A stretch of 64,000 bases of DNA from Molanna angustata (GCA_963576475.1 OY754969.1:28557388-28621387); one strand, 5' to 3'. Counted from the stretch's first letter, positions 23,290 through 38,937 are shown. The notes: a model not told the origin generated them from the sequence alone. Numbers and translations: made by a program.

Positions 23290-24114
23290 ATTACTATTTA
23301 TTTATAGGCAGGCAGCCAAGGCTGATGTGCCTATATTCACTGTCGAATTTTCTTATTTGGTTGTAACTATTTTGCTTTGTCCAAAAAAAAAGTCCAGTCT
23401 ATTCTTGAAAATATTCACATTTTCAGCATCCAAAACATGTTGGGGCAGTTTATTCCAAGTATTCACAACTCTATTTGAAAGAAAATGCCTTCGAGGATTT
23501 GTCGAGAACCTACTTTTCACTAGTTTTAAGCTATGGCCACGCAAATTAGTGTTTTGACTATATTGAAAGAGATTTTTCATGTTTTCACAGTCATAATGGC
23601 CTGATTATATTTTGAATGTTTCAATAAGATCTCCACATTCTCTTCGGTTTTCTAGTTTTGACAGTTTTAAGAAGTCGTCTTTCCTCATATGTTAAGTTGC
23701 GAAGTGTCCTGGGAATTTTTGTAAAACGTCTTTGGACTCTCTCAAGTAAGTCAATGTCCTTGGAAAAATAGGGACTCCATATCTGGAAACCATATTCCAA
23801 CAATGGTCTAACAAATGCTTTATATATTTTTAACATTAAGTCTGGTGTGATGTTCTGGAAAGCTTTTCTGATGCAGTAAATAAGGGAGTTTGCTTTCTTA
23901 ACAATCTTAATAATATGATCCTCCCATTTTAAATCTGCGGATACAATGATACCTAGGTCAGTTTGTGATTCAACATCTTTTAGTTGAGTATTTTCAAGAA
24001 AGTATTCAAACTTGGGGTTATTTTTTCCAATATGTAGAACAGTGCACTTATTGGGATTCAGATTGATGAGCCATTTTTTTGTCCACTCTTTTATTCTATT
24101 CAGATCATCCTGTA
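23290..24114 (-). pseudogene. CR1/L2-like LINE, 3' end with RT C-terminal relic
   Basis: On the minus strand from 24114 the frame reads [20 protein letters not shown], then the post-thumb blocks YKAFVRPLLEYGFQIWSPYF and LLERVQRRFTKIP, and after a frameshift and an in-frame stop near 23610 RRHFLSNRVVNTWNKLPQHV. This is the end of the polymerase in CR1/L2/Daphne-type LINEs. The short 3' UTR to about 23290 ends in a TAATAA-type tail. The catalytic palm is missing because of 5' truncation. Confidence 0.8.
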
Positions 24115-24257
24115 TGTATTGTATAAACTCTAGTTTTTAAACTGTGACTATTTATTGTTTTGTGATTATGTTTGTTGTTCTCTTTCATTCCATGACAGTT
24201 TAGGTTTCTCTGTATAGTTCTCTTTGCCAAATAAATAAATAACCTCAAAGAGGGTAA

Positions 24258-24509
<252 letters not shown>

Positions 24510-24536
24510 ATATTTGATGTTTTCACGGGTGAAATA

Positions 24537-24873
24537 TGTTATAATATTTTTATCTCGGTTTTCCCGTGTCAGTAGGTCTTGACTAAGACCATTTGTCTTC
24601 CGACGTTTCGCCTGAATATCACCAGGCATTTTCAAGGACTTAACGAAAAGCACGCGCGCGACACACGTCTACTCACACTGAAAGCTCACCGTCAAGTGAC
24701 TCGTAGCGTACAAGATGGCCGCTTATGTCAAATATTGTTAGCGCGACGTGATTGGCTCCTTGTGACACGCCCACCTGCTGTCGTGTTCGTTGGTAATAAT
24801 ATTTTATCATTATTTTTGTGTTGTGATTTATTGTTAATTTTAGTTGTGACATTAATATTATTATTGTTGTGTT
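24537..24873 (-). repeat. Penelope pLTR, inverted left copy
   Basis: The reverse complement of the right copy at 25419-25756. It carries the family motif GACGTTTCGCCTGAATATCA with a hairpin (GCCTG / CAGGC around GTGATAT). The same motif recurs with changes in the pLTRs at 28101-28423 and 53978. Confidence 0.85.
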
Positions 24874-25386
24874 AATTTTAGTTGTGAAAGAAAAATCCAA
24901 TGAAACACCATTATCAACAGCCCGACTACCATATATCAAAGGCGTCACCGATAAAATCAGCCGTCTATTAAACAAAAATAACATACGTACCGTTTTCAGC
25001 ACAACAAATAAAATATCAACCTTTCTAAGAAACCCGAAAGACATCATTCCACTTGAAGCTCATGGAGTATATGAAATACCGTGCGGATCGTGCAATAAGA
25101 CTTATGTAGGAAGAACCAATCGAAAAGTTGAAGCACGAATAGCGGAGCACAGAGTCGACATGAGAAACAAAAAACTTACATCCTCACTTGTACAACACTC
25201 GCTCACAGAAGGACATACAATTGATTTTGACCATTCAAAAATAATAGCAAGTTTAAACAGTGAACCTCTCAGAATTTACAGGGATAGAAATATATAAGAG
25301 AAGGGATATAATGAACAATCGGGACGACGGAGTTCGTTTGCCTAGTACCTGGAAGAACATTTTATATGACAAACAATACAATAATA
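24869..25386 (+). pseudogene. GIY-YIG endonuclease of a Penelope-like element
   Basis: The frame at 24869-25297 encodes LPYIKGVTDKISRLLNK, then HGVYEIPCGSCNKTYVGRTN, then RKVEARIAEHRVDMRNKKLT, then SLVQHSLTEGHTIDFDHSK. GVYEI and TYVGRT are the GIY and YIG halves. R and EHR supply the catalytic Arg region, and C-x2-C with the later H...H is the zinc-binding insert typical of endonuclease-bearing Penelope elements. After a frameshift near 25265-25290 the end continues in another frame as IEIYKRRDIMNNRDDGVRLP then STWKNI, also typical. In this family the endonuclease nicks the target for retrotransposition. The protein is broken and lacks its polymerase. Confidence 0.88.
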
Positions 25387-25418
25387 ATATTAATAATACC
25401 ATAGCGAAAATAACCCCA

Positions 25419-26096
<678 letters not shown>

Positions 26097-26994
26097 AAAC
26101 AAATTTTCGGTACATAGTATAATAAAAATAGATACAAAAAAAAAACATACACACATATTACACAAATCATATTACACATTACACCAAAAATCCCACAAGG
26201 CTTAGCCTGTATGTGGGTATACCTAAATAAAATTTACAAAGGAAGATGTTGGTTGCGCGTTACAATTAAACAGTTTTTAGACAACGCAAGTTGAAAAATC
26301 ATAAGTACCTACCTAAATGTTACAATTAAACAGTTTTTAGACAACGCAAGTTGAAAAATCATAAGTACCTACCTAAATGATGATAAAGAAAATTATACAA
26401 ATTGCAAGTAAACAATATACTGATCACACAAAAGCGTTAAATCATAAAATAGCAAAATCCATAAATAGCAAAATTCATAAATTAAAAGTAAACAGTTAAT
26501 GATGATAGTAAAGTAAAATAAGTAAGTATGTACCCACTTATATTAGAACAAATCATAAAAAGCAATGAAGTAAAATACATAAAAGTAAACAGATATATGA
26601 TGACACAAAAGTAAAATATAGATAATCAAAAGAGATAAACACATAGAAAAACACATAGAAAAACACATAGAAAAAGACAGAAGAGAGAAGAAATCATAAA
26701 AAGAAATCTTGAATGTTGTCATTGTTCTTAAGCCATGTCTTAAGATGACTCACATATTTTGAATGGCAATTTAAAGACTTAAGAGACAATGGCAACATAT
26801 TGTATGATCTGGGAGCTATAAATACAGAATGTCTCTGTGTCGATCTCTTATTGCAATTAGGAACTTTGTAAATACTATTCAGACGGTCACTGGTACGATT
26901 TTGTGAATTTAACATGAAAATTTCTTTCTTTTTGTGAATAAACTTAAGACATTGTAGTATATACAGTTTCCTTAGATTAAATAATCCACTCTCT

Positions 26995-26995
<1 letters not shown>
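26097..26995 (-). pseudogene. LINE 3' end with ORF2 tail and 3' UTR
   Basis: On the minus strand the frame from about 26990 to 26697 reads LFNLRKLYILQCLKFIHKKK, then RTSDRLNSIYKVPNCNKRST, then HSVFIAPRSYNMLPLSLKSL. This is the C-terminal segment of CR1/Jockey-group LINE polyproteins. A roughly 600-bp 3' UTR follows, ending in an AATA/CATA simple tail. The 5' side is truncated at a TATG/TG array. The 3' UTR contains a perfect 60-bp tandem duplication. Confidence 0.65.
26259..26378. repeat. 60-bp perfect tandem duplication
   Basis: The segment beginning GTTACAATTAAACAGTTTTT and ending ACCTACCTAAAT occurs twice in a row with no differences, inside the LINE 3' UTR. This implies a very recent local duplication. 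Confidence 0.85.
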
Positions 26996-27478
<483 letters not shown>

Positions 27479-28055
27479 AAGTATGTATGAGAACACAGGA
27501 GTTTGAAGTAGGTATTGATACTGCATCTCAGTAGAGATGAAATGGAGGTAGGTATGGAAGGAGCTCCAAGACATTCCTACAAGGCTTACGACCTGTCATC
27601 GGCTGGTTTTAGTGATCACTTTACGTGCTAGCTTAACCATTAAATGTCTTAGAGTGGAACTCCTTGAACGGGTTTGTAAATTTTGAAAGTTGTATATATA
27701 TTAAACTTGACAGAAACATTTCGCTTTAACGCCTCTATGTGGTTGCCATCTATTGAGGAATATTCAAACTAATATGTGTTATCATTTAGAGTAGAAACCT
27801 AGCGGACTGTCATTACCAGACTTCGTTCAGAAGCCTGGTTATTTGGACCACAGATGTCACTGTGGATCGAACAAATTCGACAAGTACATTTTTATTGAAA
27901 AATCGTCAAGATGTATTATATCTTTTTCGATTTGTTCAATACAAGGTTTCATTTTGGACATTATACGCTGTCATGGCGTTACTAATGTGATGGAGAAGTA
28001 TTCTGCATTCAACACATGCTTAGGTATATGTGAAGTATGTATGAGAACACATAGG

Positions 28056-28059
<4 letters not shown>
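27479..28059. other. Unassigned sequence between microsatellites
   Basis: No gene recognised. The motif GAAGTATGTATGAGAACACA at its left edge (27478) recurs at 28032, so the segment is bounded by direct repeats of about 27 bp. Confidence 0.5.

Positions 28060-28100
<41 letters not shown>
28060..28100. repeat. Short TA array
   Basis: About 20 TA units immediately left of the pLTR palindrome. Confidence 0.95.
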
Positions 28101-28104
<4 letters not shown>

Positions 28105-28423
28105 AAGAATTTTCTGGGTTAACCCGTGTCAGATAGTCCTGAGAAGGACTGTTTAAGACCTGACGTTTCGCCCGAATATCATCGGGCATTGTCGAAGGAA
28201 CGCAACGAAAACCGAGCGAGAACGAACGCGCGTGAAACACGACCGCACACACCTAAGGCTTTCCGTCAAGTGTGTGCGGTCGTGTTTCACGCGCGTTCGT
28301 TCTCGCTCGGTTTTCGTTGCGTTCCTTCGACAATGCCCGATGATATTCGGGCGAAACGTCAGGTCTTAAACAGTCCTTCTCAGGACTATCTGACACGGGT
28401 TAAAACCCAGAAAATTCTTTTTC
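28101..28423. mobile_element. Penelope-like pLTR palindrome (solo)
   Basis: Two nearly perfect inverted arms (28101-28252 and 28271-28423) are separated by only 18 bp. The arms carry GACGTTTCGCCCGAATATCA with hairpin GCCCGA / TCGGGC, the counterpart of the motif in the Penelope-like relic at 24507. No coding sequence is enclosed. TA arrays flank it closely on both sides. Confidence 0.8.
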
Positions 28424-28451
28424 ATCTTATACCCGTGAAAACCTAAAAGTT

Positions 28452-29933
<1,482 letters not shown>

Positions 29934-31605
29934 GAGTAAAATTAAAAACATCTTTTGTAATATCAATAAGGATATTAAAAAAAATATATCAATTAAATTG
30001 CTCGTTCTATATTATAGGGATGTTTATTTCAATGTCGATGGACTGATATTATCAATTTAACAACTATGTTTTTTTAAATACCTACGATGTTTAGAAACAT
30101 ATTGTGAATTATTGTTCAATTTATTGACAGCTTACTGTTGAGTCCGACGGTGTTTTTATACGCAGTTTTGAAGAAAACTACATTATTATAACATAAGACC
30201 ATCTCAATATTTTTTCAACGATGTTACACCAACAAACATTTGATCTCCTCTATCGTAGAGTTTTATACAATCGTGTAATCGAAAGGCATGCACAAATTTA
30301 AGAGCGTTGAATTTTTTTTTAAATTTTCATATAGATATCAACCGGGAGTATAACATCTAGGATTTTATGAATCTTTTATATATTTTGAAGTACTCGTATA
30401 TTATACAAATAACAAAAGTTTTTATTTGATTTTTTTGTTGTGATATATTTAGTCAAAAGATAATTTTGTGTTAAAAAATGTTGGGGAAATTCATTATTTA
30501 AATATTATATAAAACACACTACATAGGTACCTACTTTGTTTAATGTCACTATTTATTAGATGAAGTACTTACGTACTAGGTACATCATATAAATTTAATA
30601 TGTACCCAAACATTATTTCTTTCAAAATAAATTATAGAATAAAACAAAATTCAAAGGCTCGCCATTGAAAAAATATATATAAAATTTAAAAATAATAATA
30701 AATACTTCCTTGCACCCTGTGCATGTGGCCATTTCATTGCTATTCGACAATTTCATCTAATTTATTTACCTAGTGTTTCCAGCCCCGATAAGCAAGAGTT
30801 ACGTGAGAAATAATTTTAAATAAATTTATAAACATGAATGTAGATACCTACATAATATATTATAATATTGTGTATAGGCGACTGCCATAGAAATCGTATG
30901 AAGCAATGTCGTCACTAAATTCAATTTATGTAAATTTGAGATGTACTACTACAATGTTACTATGTTTTATAGAAAATTAAATTATCTATTTGGATTGTTT
31001 CGGTTTTTTTTCGATATTATTAAAAACTTAGGAAATATAGGCAGTTAAACACATAAATTTAAAAAAATGTTTTTCTTAATAAAAAATGTTTGAGAAACTC
31101 TGGAATTTTTTTGAAAAAACTCGTTTGAGATTTTGTATTTGTCTATGTTCGTACCAATTTTCAGCGTTCAAGCTTTTATGGTTTCTGAGATATATGGAAA
31201 AATAAAGTAAAAATTCAAAAGTTGATAACCCCTGACTGAAATAAAAATTCAAAATTCTGAGTATAAAAGTTTTGTAGGCCTATAACTATTTATGTATTCT
31301 GAAGTTTTGGGCTCTGTAAATTGAGCAGATCAAAAGTTATAAGGGGAGACGGACACACACACACACACACCCTCACACACACACACACATGCACGCACGC
31401 ACGCACGCACGCATGCACGCACGCACGCACAAGCACACGCATACGCACACAAAACTCACACGAAATATTTTACTCCGAATTCTGAGTAAATCCGTGTATG
31501 GAACATATATGCTGTGAAGCCACTATGTTGGTGTTTTATGACTTGGAAAAGCCGTGAAAAAAGTAGACCCTGCATACAATTCTCGCGTATCCTGGCTTGA
31601 AACAT

Positions 31606-31649
31606 TGTCGATATGTTAAGAGAACAAAGTTCTCTTAAACAAATCGACA
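31606..31649. repeat. Conserved palindrome in block A
   Basis: TGTCGAT ... TTAAGAGAAC / GTTCTCTTAA ... ATCGACA form a long hairpin. Related hairpins with changed but still pairing arms occur at 32034-32077, 33786-33830 and 36140-36183, and in block A' at about 49672, 50099 and 52720. Confidence 0.65.
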
Positions 31650-32640
31650 GTTGAAATATGTAATTAAGATAAACGCAAAAAAACAATAAGAAACTAGTTG
31701 CATGTAATACATGAGATCCAACTATCGATAACGATAGTATGTTAGTTGAAGAATAAGTACCAAACTATAAACCCATAAATCCAAATTATTGAATATTTTA
31801 AGATATTTTGTTTTCTATACAACAGATGTAGGTATGTATGTCTAGATAGGACAGTATGGAGGTCAGTCCTTTTTTCTAACCAGAATATGAAAACAGCATG
31901 ATGGTATGATGGACGACATTATATAGAATATGATATTTGCTGCGAAGCCTCTAAGTTTGTGTTTTTTGCATGCAATAAGTCCACTATGGTAGGTATACAA
32001 AATGTTCCTAATACGCGCATCTTGGCTTAGTACTGTCGATATGTTTAGATAAATAAATTTTCTTAAACAAATCGACAGTTGGATTACATAAACATCAACC
32101 ATTATACACAGTTAGTACAACATCTGCCGGGTTTGTAATATTTTTAAATTTTGTTGAAAGTATCATTAACAGATTTTTAATTATCTCAATAGAGACGAAG
32201 TTGGAATATTTATTGTAGGAGAACCGGGAAATCAAGGCACCTACAGGGCTTAAATATCATTGACTCCCGACAGAATAAAATCCAATGTTTGCGCATATGC
32301 AATAATACAAATATTCGAAAGTATCATTATTATTTATTTTCTTCGCAAATACACGATACTGTGGTGAGTTCGAAAGAGAATGTGTAACAAGAGTTAAGTA
32401 ATACGATCGCTAATCAATGTGTTATCTGATCTGCGTGACAAACGGGAAGTCTATAATACAAGCCTAAATCCCTTTTACGGAAATGTAGAAATTATGTTTA
32501 CCACTAACGAATTTCTATTTAAGCCGGGACGCGGCCAATCTATGGTTTGAAAAAAGGTAAAGTAATTATACTCACTCCTCAAAAATTCACTGAAAACCAA
32601 TGATTTAAATAATATACGGAGTAAATGAAATGACCCTTAA

Positions 32641-34160
32641 CTTGTCACGAACAAATACGCGGCCGTCGATACAAATATTAGATAGACCAAGAGACTCGCG
32701 ATTTTTTATTTAACACTAGTATCCGTAGGTTATATTCTCTTTGAACACTAGTTGCATGTAACACATGAGATCCAACTGTCGATAGCGATAGCATGTATAG
32801 TTGAATAATAAGTACCAAACTATAGACCCTTAGATTATATATAATTCTATGTATAAACCCATAAATCCAAATTATTGAATATTTTAAGATATTTTTTTAT
32901 ACAACACATGTAGGTAAGTATGTCAAGATAGGATAGTATGGAGGTCAGTCCTTTTGTCCTACCCAGAGAATGAAAACAGCATGATGGTATGTATGTATGT
33001 TTGGAGATTAATTATCAAACTATTAAGTTTTCTTTGATATCGTGGTATAGGTGACTGCCATACAAATTGTATGAAGCAATGTCGTCACTAAATTCAATAT
33101 TTATAAAATATTGTTAAAAAAAAATAAGATAGAATACTACAATGCTAATATTATTTATAGAAAATTATATTATCTAGTTAGGGTAAATCGACTTTTTTCG
33201 ATATTTTAAAAACTTTGGAAATATAGGCAGTTAAACACATCAATTTATAATAAAAAAAATATTTTTTACCACACACAGACACACGAAATGTTCTAAAATA
33301 AATAAAACTAGTAGCATGTAACACATGAGATCCAACTGTCGATAGCGATAGTTGAAGAATAAGTTGGTACCAAAATATAAACACTTAAATCGAAATTATA
33401 GAATATTTTAAGATATTTTGTTATCTTTACAACACATGTAGGTATGTATGTCAAGATAGGACAGTATGGAGGTCAGTCCTTTTTTCTACCCAGAATATGA
33501 AAACAGCATGATGGTATGTATGTATGTTTGGAGATGAAGTATCAAATTATTGAGTCTTCTTAGATATTGTGTATATTGTGTAGATATTGTGTACCATACA
33601 AATTGTATGAAGCAATGTCGTCACTAAATTCAATATATATAAAATATTGTTAAAAAAAATTCAGATACACTACTACATACAAATATTATTTATAGAAAAT
33701 TATATAATCTAGTTGGGGTATTTCGACTTTTTTCGATATTTTTATTTAGACCCTACATACAATTCTCGCGTATCCGCTTGAAACATTGTCGATATGTTAA
33801 GAGAACAAAATTCTTTTGAACAAATCGACAGTTGAATCAATATTAAAGAACTAAAACACTGAACGAAAATCAATATTCGATTGAAATCTTGACTATTATA
33901 AAACTAGTTACATGTAACACATGAGATCCAATTGTCGATAGCGATAGTATGTATAGTTGAAAAATAAGAAGTACCAAACTATAAAATCATTAATCGAAAT
34001 TATTGAATATTTTAAGATATTTTGTTTTCTATACAACACATGTAGGTATGTATGTATGTTAGATAGGACAGTATGGAAGTCAGTCCTTTTCTCCGACCTG
34101 GAATATGAAAACAGCATGATGGTTTGTATGTATGTTTGGAGATTAATAAAATATATTATA
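32641..34160. repeat. Segment present only in the left A copy
   Basis: It contains three further copies (about 32750, 33310 and 33905) of the motif set seen elsewhere in A. In A' it is replaced by about 14 unrelated bases near 50708-50720. Confidence 0.7.
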
Positions 34161-34232
34161 GGCATCGAAAATAAACAGTCACCAAGCTTTAAAATATTCT
34201 CATATCATTTATATTAATTTAATGGATGGATG

Positions 34233-34384
34233 GGTCGATGGCAGAGCGGCTAGCGCGCTGGGCTGGTAATCCAGTGGTCGCGAGTTCGAATCCTGTCTCG
34301 ACCGATTTCGTTTACCTATAGCACATGCATTTATTTGATTTTTTTAGGGAACGTAGGAAGATGTATATGTACTTGTTTAACAAG
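34233..34384 (+). mobile_element. SINE family 2, copy b
   Basis: The tRNA-like head GGTCGATGGCAGAGCGGCTA contains a perfect A box, and GAGTTCGAATCC a perfect B box. Acceptor halves GGTCGA and TCGACC pair. The body continues with TTTTTTTAGGGAACGTAGGA and AGATGTATATGTACTTGTT. The head best fits a worn threonine-type tRNA (loop CTGGTAA), but the T-stem pairs poorly, so I call it a SINE. Confidence 0.75.
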
Positions 34385-36439
34385 GACATATTCATTTTTT
34401 ATATTTAAAATAAAATATATTAATAAAGATGCCGGTGTGTCGACAAAAATGCGCATGGCATGCTTTTTTATAGGATAATGCACACCCGTTCACCTGCCGA
34501 TGGTTACCCCACATTGTGTGGAACGCAGTGAGGATCGATCCATGATAGTGTACAGTATGATACCAATGATTAACAATTAAATGAATGAGTTTGTTATTTT
34601 TTTATTTATTTACATAAGGTACTAAAAATATTATAATTAAACAATAATAGTAGGTATTCAACAATCATTTCGAAATGAATGTTGTGTACTATTCAATATC
34701 ATATTCTAAATAATGATAGACGACAATTTATTTATTAAATAACTGTAACACTGAAAGATAATTAATATCAATATGTTAAGTTAATTTTTTAATCAACAGA
34801 TATACATACATATTTAGAAAATAAAACACTGAACGAAAACCAATATTAACATACGATTGAAACCTCGACTATTTTATATTATGAACATTCGATTGAAACC
34901 TTGAACAACTTAGGAACTCAAACACTGAACGAAAATGAATATCAACATTCGATTGAAAACTCGTCTATTATAAAATAAGATGATTTTTTAACCAACAGAT
35001 TTTTAAAATTAGTTGCATGTAACACATGAGATCCAACTGTCGATAGCGATAGTATGTATAGTTGAAGAATAAGTATCAAACTATAAACCCATAAATATAA
35101 ATTGTTTAATATTTAAAGATATTTGGTTTTCTATACAACACATTTATTTATTTATTTATTTAGGGACAAATACAGTCTTAAAATACTAAAATAGTATAAT
35201 AAACTATAAAATAAAAATAAACAGACCAATTACATATGTCCACAGATATTAAATATGAAACATTTTGTATGTTTGCCTGTGACGGGAAAGGAAGGGAAGA
35301 GAAAAAAAAGGATGGGAAAAGGATTGTGACAGTTAAATTATGTATGTATGTCAAGATAGGATAGTATGGATGTCAGTCCTTTGATCCTACCCAGAATATG
35401 AAAACAGCATGATGGTATGTATGTACATATGTTTGGAGATTAGTATCAAACAATTAAGTCTTCTTAGATATTGTGTGTAGGCGACTGCCATACAAATTCT
35501 ATGAAGGAATGTCGTCACTAAATTCAATTTTTATAAAAATTGTTAAAAAGAATTTGAGATGTGCTAATACAATGGTTATATTTTTTATAGAAAATAAAAT
35601 TATCTAGTTGCGGTGTTTCGGTTTTTTCAATGTTTTTAAAAAAATTTGGAAATATAGGCAGTTAAACTCATAAATTTTTCATAAAAAAATATTTTTCTTA
35701 TTAAAAAATGTTTGAGAAACCCTGGATTTTTTTTTAAATACTCATTTGATATTTTGTGTTTGTCTATATTTATACCAATTTTCAGCGTTCTAGCTTTTAT
35801 GGTTTCTGAGATATATGGAAAAATATACCAAAATTTCAAAAGTTTATAACCCCTGACTGAAACAAAAATTCAAAATTCTAAGTATAAAAGTTTTGTAGGC
35901 CTATAACTTTTTATATATTCTGAAATTTTGGGCTCTGTAAATTGAGCGGATCAAAAGTTATAAGAGGGGACGGACACACAGACACACAAAACTCACATAA
36001 AATGTTCTACTCCGTATTCTGAGTAAATCCATGTAAAGGAACATATATGCTGCGAGGCCTCTAGTTGATGTTATTAGCATGCAAAAAGTCCACTACGCCA
36101 TAAAAAATGTTCTTTCGTACACGCATATTGGCTTAATAAGGACGATTCATTCAGAGAATTGAATTCTCATAAACGAATCGACAGTTGGAAAATTAAATTA
36201 TCTAGTTGGGGTTTTTCGGTTTTTTTCGATATTCAAAAAAATGGAAACATAGGCAGTTAAACTCATAAATTTATCATAAAAAAATATTTTTCTTTACAAA
36301 AAATGTTTGAGAAACCCTGGAATTTTTTTGAAAAAACTCATTTTAGATTTTGTATATGTCTATGTTTATTCCAATTTTCAGTGTTCTAGCTTTTATGGTT
36401 TCTGAGATATATGGAAATTTTCTATAAAAAATATTAACA

Positions 36440-36692
36440 TTGCAATAGTAAGTAAGTAGGTACGCGCATCAGAGTAACAATAAACAAATTGATAGTTTTA
36501 TGAACTATGTAAAAATAAAAGTAAGTAGGTACGCGCATGAGAAAGTAACAATAATCAAATCAACATATACCTAGTATGAACTTTGTAAAACTGAAAGTAA
36601 GTAGGTACGCGCACGAGAGAGAGTAGGTATCAATACATATATCGACAGTTGTATGAAGTCGTAAAAATAAAAGTAAGTAGGTACGCGATTTT
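36440..36692. repeat. Four tandem units of about 70-75 bp
   Basis: Each unit begins AAGTAAGTAGGTACGCG and continues with a variable part including AACAATAA and a degenerate TCGACAGTTGTATGA. It is also present in A' at about 53020-53252. Confidence 0.65.
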
Positions 36693-36774
36693 TCAAGGCA
36701 ATATTTAAAATGCGTTGAATTGTATTCATTTTATCGCGAAGGTCACAGAGACATGGTTGAAGAGTATTGAGCGC

Positions 36775-36948
36775 GGACGCAAGACGATCGGAGCCATATA
36801 TATAAATCACCTTCAAAATATACTCCGAACAAATCTCCGTGCGGCCAAGGTCAACATGTAATATTTTGCCGCGGATGCAAAACGATCGGTGGCTTAGTAA
36901 AAATATACACCTTCAAAATATACACTGAATAAATCTCCGTGCGGCCAA
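36775..36948. repeat. Two tandem units with CTCCGTGCGGCCAA
   Basis: GCAAGACGATCGGAGCC and GCAAAACGATCGGTGGC each precede CACCTTCAAAATATAC and AAATCTCCGTGCGGCCAA. Two units of about 100 bp; also in A'. Confidence 0.65.
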
Positions 36949-37155
36949 TGGTTGAACTAATAATATTCATTTCAAGATATTTTGATATTTTTTTTGCTTC
37001 CATGTAAATTTTTGCCAGTTGATTCTCTATGGTATAAGCAACAGAATGGTAGTTTTTGGCGTGAAAATTATCTTGCGTCCGTATACCGGACGCGAAAAGT
37101 TGGTGGACGCAACAACCCTATACGAATTTCACATAGGTGACGCAACAAGTATTGC

Positions 37156-37361
<206 letters not shown>

Positions 37362-37390
37362 TCCCACTACATTTTTTGCGTCCGCCTCCT

Positions 37391-38587
37391 CTCGTGTAGT
37401 CTTCCGTGATGTATGCGTATACATACTTTCATACTTCTGCCAGCTATTTATGAGCAATTCACATTCATAATATACAATAATATAAATTTTATTTTTATTT
37501 TAATGCAACATATAAAATTAATAAAAATATACGTAGACCTATAACACAGCTTCATGATTTTGTTGTGTATTCTACAATGGTTTGTGGTGCTAAACTTCGG
37601 TGCATACTACTTGTAACAATATTATAAATTACCTACATAGGCATTGTACTCTGTATACGTATACTGACTAGTGAACACAATACTGACTGGTCGGTCAGTA
37701 TTGGCTTGTTTTTGTTGCGGATGCAGATGGCTTAATAGTTAATACTCTTCCTACTTACCTACTCCTTATACTTACTCTTCATAACTCTTTTCTTTTTTAT
37801 ATTTTAATATAACTGTTGGGTCATTTTGATAATACCTACCTACTATTGTGGGTGTATGTGGTTTTTTTTTTGTTACATATCTCATTCGATTTCAAACATC
37901 AGTGGGAGCAACATCAGTTGCCATTTTTTTCGCATTGTTACATCAGTAACCATTATAATTTGTTTAAAAAAGTTCTCATTCATTTTGTACCATATTTGTA
38001 TCATTAGAAATCTGTGATAGTGAATTTGGGTGTAAGTTCGCAAAAAGAAGCCTATCCTAATTTCTCTTCCAACTCCAATTCCCGAATTCCTTTCTCCAAG
38101 GCTTCGGTGGATTGGGATCTGCAAGAAGGGTAAGTGCTACCAAACTGTAGTTCTGATTTGTCCGTAGTGTTGATTCATTTATTTGCAATACAGTCCACCA
38201 TTTAACATACAATAACTGTGTTAAAAAAATATATATTTGCAATTGTTAAATAATTTACATACTTAGTTTAAACTATTTAAAAGAACATTTAAAAGGTTTA
38301 TAACCTGTTACATATAATTATACCTATTGTAATTTCATATTGAAAACTGTTGGTTCTAAAAAATCAATAAAAATAAATATAAATAAAAACAGGCTGGACA
38401 ACGCCGGCGGAGTTTTCTAGTAAAATAGTGAAAATATATTCGCTCGATCGACCGACAAAATACCTATATTGTTGTAATGTAATATTTATTCTGTCTCAGT
38501 GTGAACAGTCCCATTTAAAAGTACGGTGAGCGATATCATTTTATGACTTTGAATGTAATATATATTCCGTAGTGAGAAAGCCCCTTC
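37391..38587. repeat. Segmental duplication B (left copy)
   Basis: About 1.2 kb nearly identical to 46791-48009 in direct orientation. It starts CTCGTGTAGTCTTCCGTGAT and ends AGAAAGCCCCTTC. No protein-coding gene recognised; short open frames in it are shared by both copies simply through duplication. Confidence 0.85.
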
Positions 38588-38937
38588 AAGCTCATTTCTC
38601 ACTGTCGAATATAACGTATATTATATTCCTTAATATATCTTATGTCCCACAATTGGTGTTCACACTGTGAGATATAATATTTAGGGCCTGTTCAGACATG
38701 GCGCGTTTGCTACATATTGTAGGGCCTGTTCAGACATGGCGCGTTTGCGGTATCCGCGAAGTAACTAACGAATACTAAGGCGTTAATGTAAGGGCAATAA
38801 ATTTGCATCCTTGTGATTTTCGCAAAATTGAACAGGGCCTTAACCAAACCAATTCAGTTGCGATCGCCATTGCATCATAACATCAACTCGTCCGTCAAGT
38901 TAAAATTGGATATTGTTTTGCTAAAAAGCCTCGATAG
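38588..38937. repeat. Unique sequence with a MITE-like motif pair
   Basis: GGGCCTGTTCAGACATGGCG occurs twice (about 38684 and 38722), and GAACAGGGCCTTA at about 38831 is its inverse. This suggests a small MITE of about 115 bp with a duplicated left end. The frame at 38813-39028 reads SLDSSSDEDDKEFDLRVLLL and may be a transposase N-terminal scrap, but I cannot assign it. Confidence 0.45.

Noticed and set aside
28335..28370. An intact hammerhead ribozyme in the pLTR
   Set aside because: The layout is suggestive, but the CUGAUGA core reads CCGATGA here and CTGGTGA in the relic at 24600, and no clear stem I or II pairing follows. Kept only as a lead.
31354..31455. Coding interpretation of the CA/CGCA stretch (also 49430-49510)
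   Set aside because: Simple sequence duplicated with block A; the His-Thr frames are artefacts.
34233..34303. A functional tRNA gene (also at 16731, 50792, 5862 and 55568)
   Set aside because: A and B boxes are good, but stems pair imperfectly, and the same extended 3' bodies occur in several copies, which is the SINE pattern.
37816..38242. Short frames in B that recur in B' (for example 60-80 residues on both strands)
   Set aside because: Identity reflects the recent duplication and not selection. No protein similarity and no coding-type substitution pattern can be judged.
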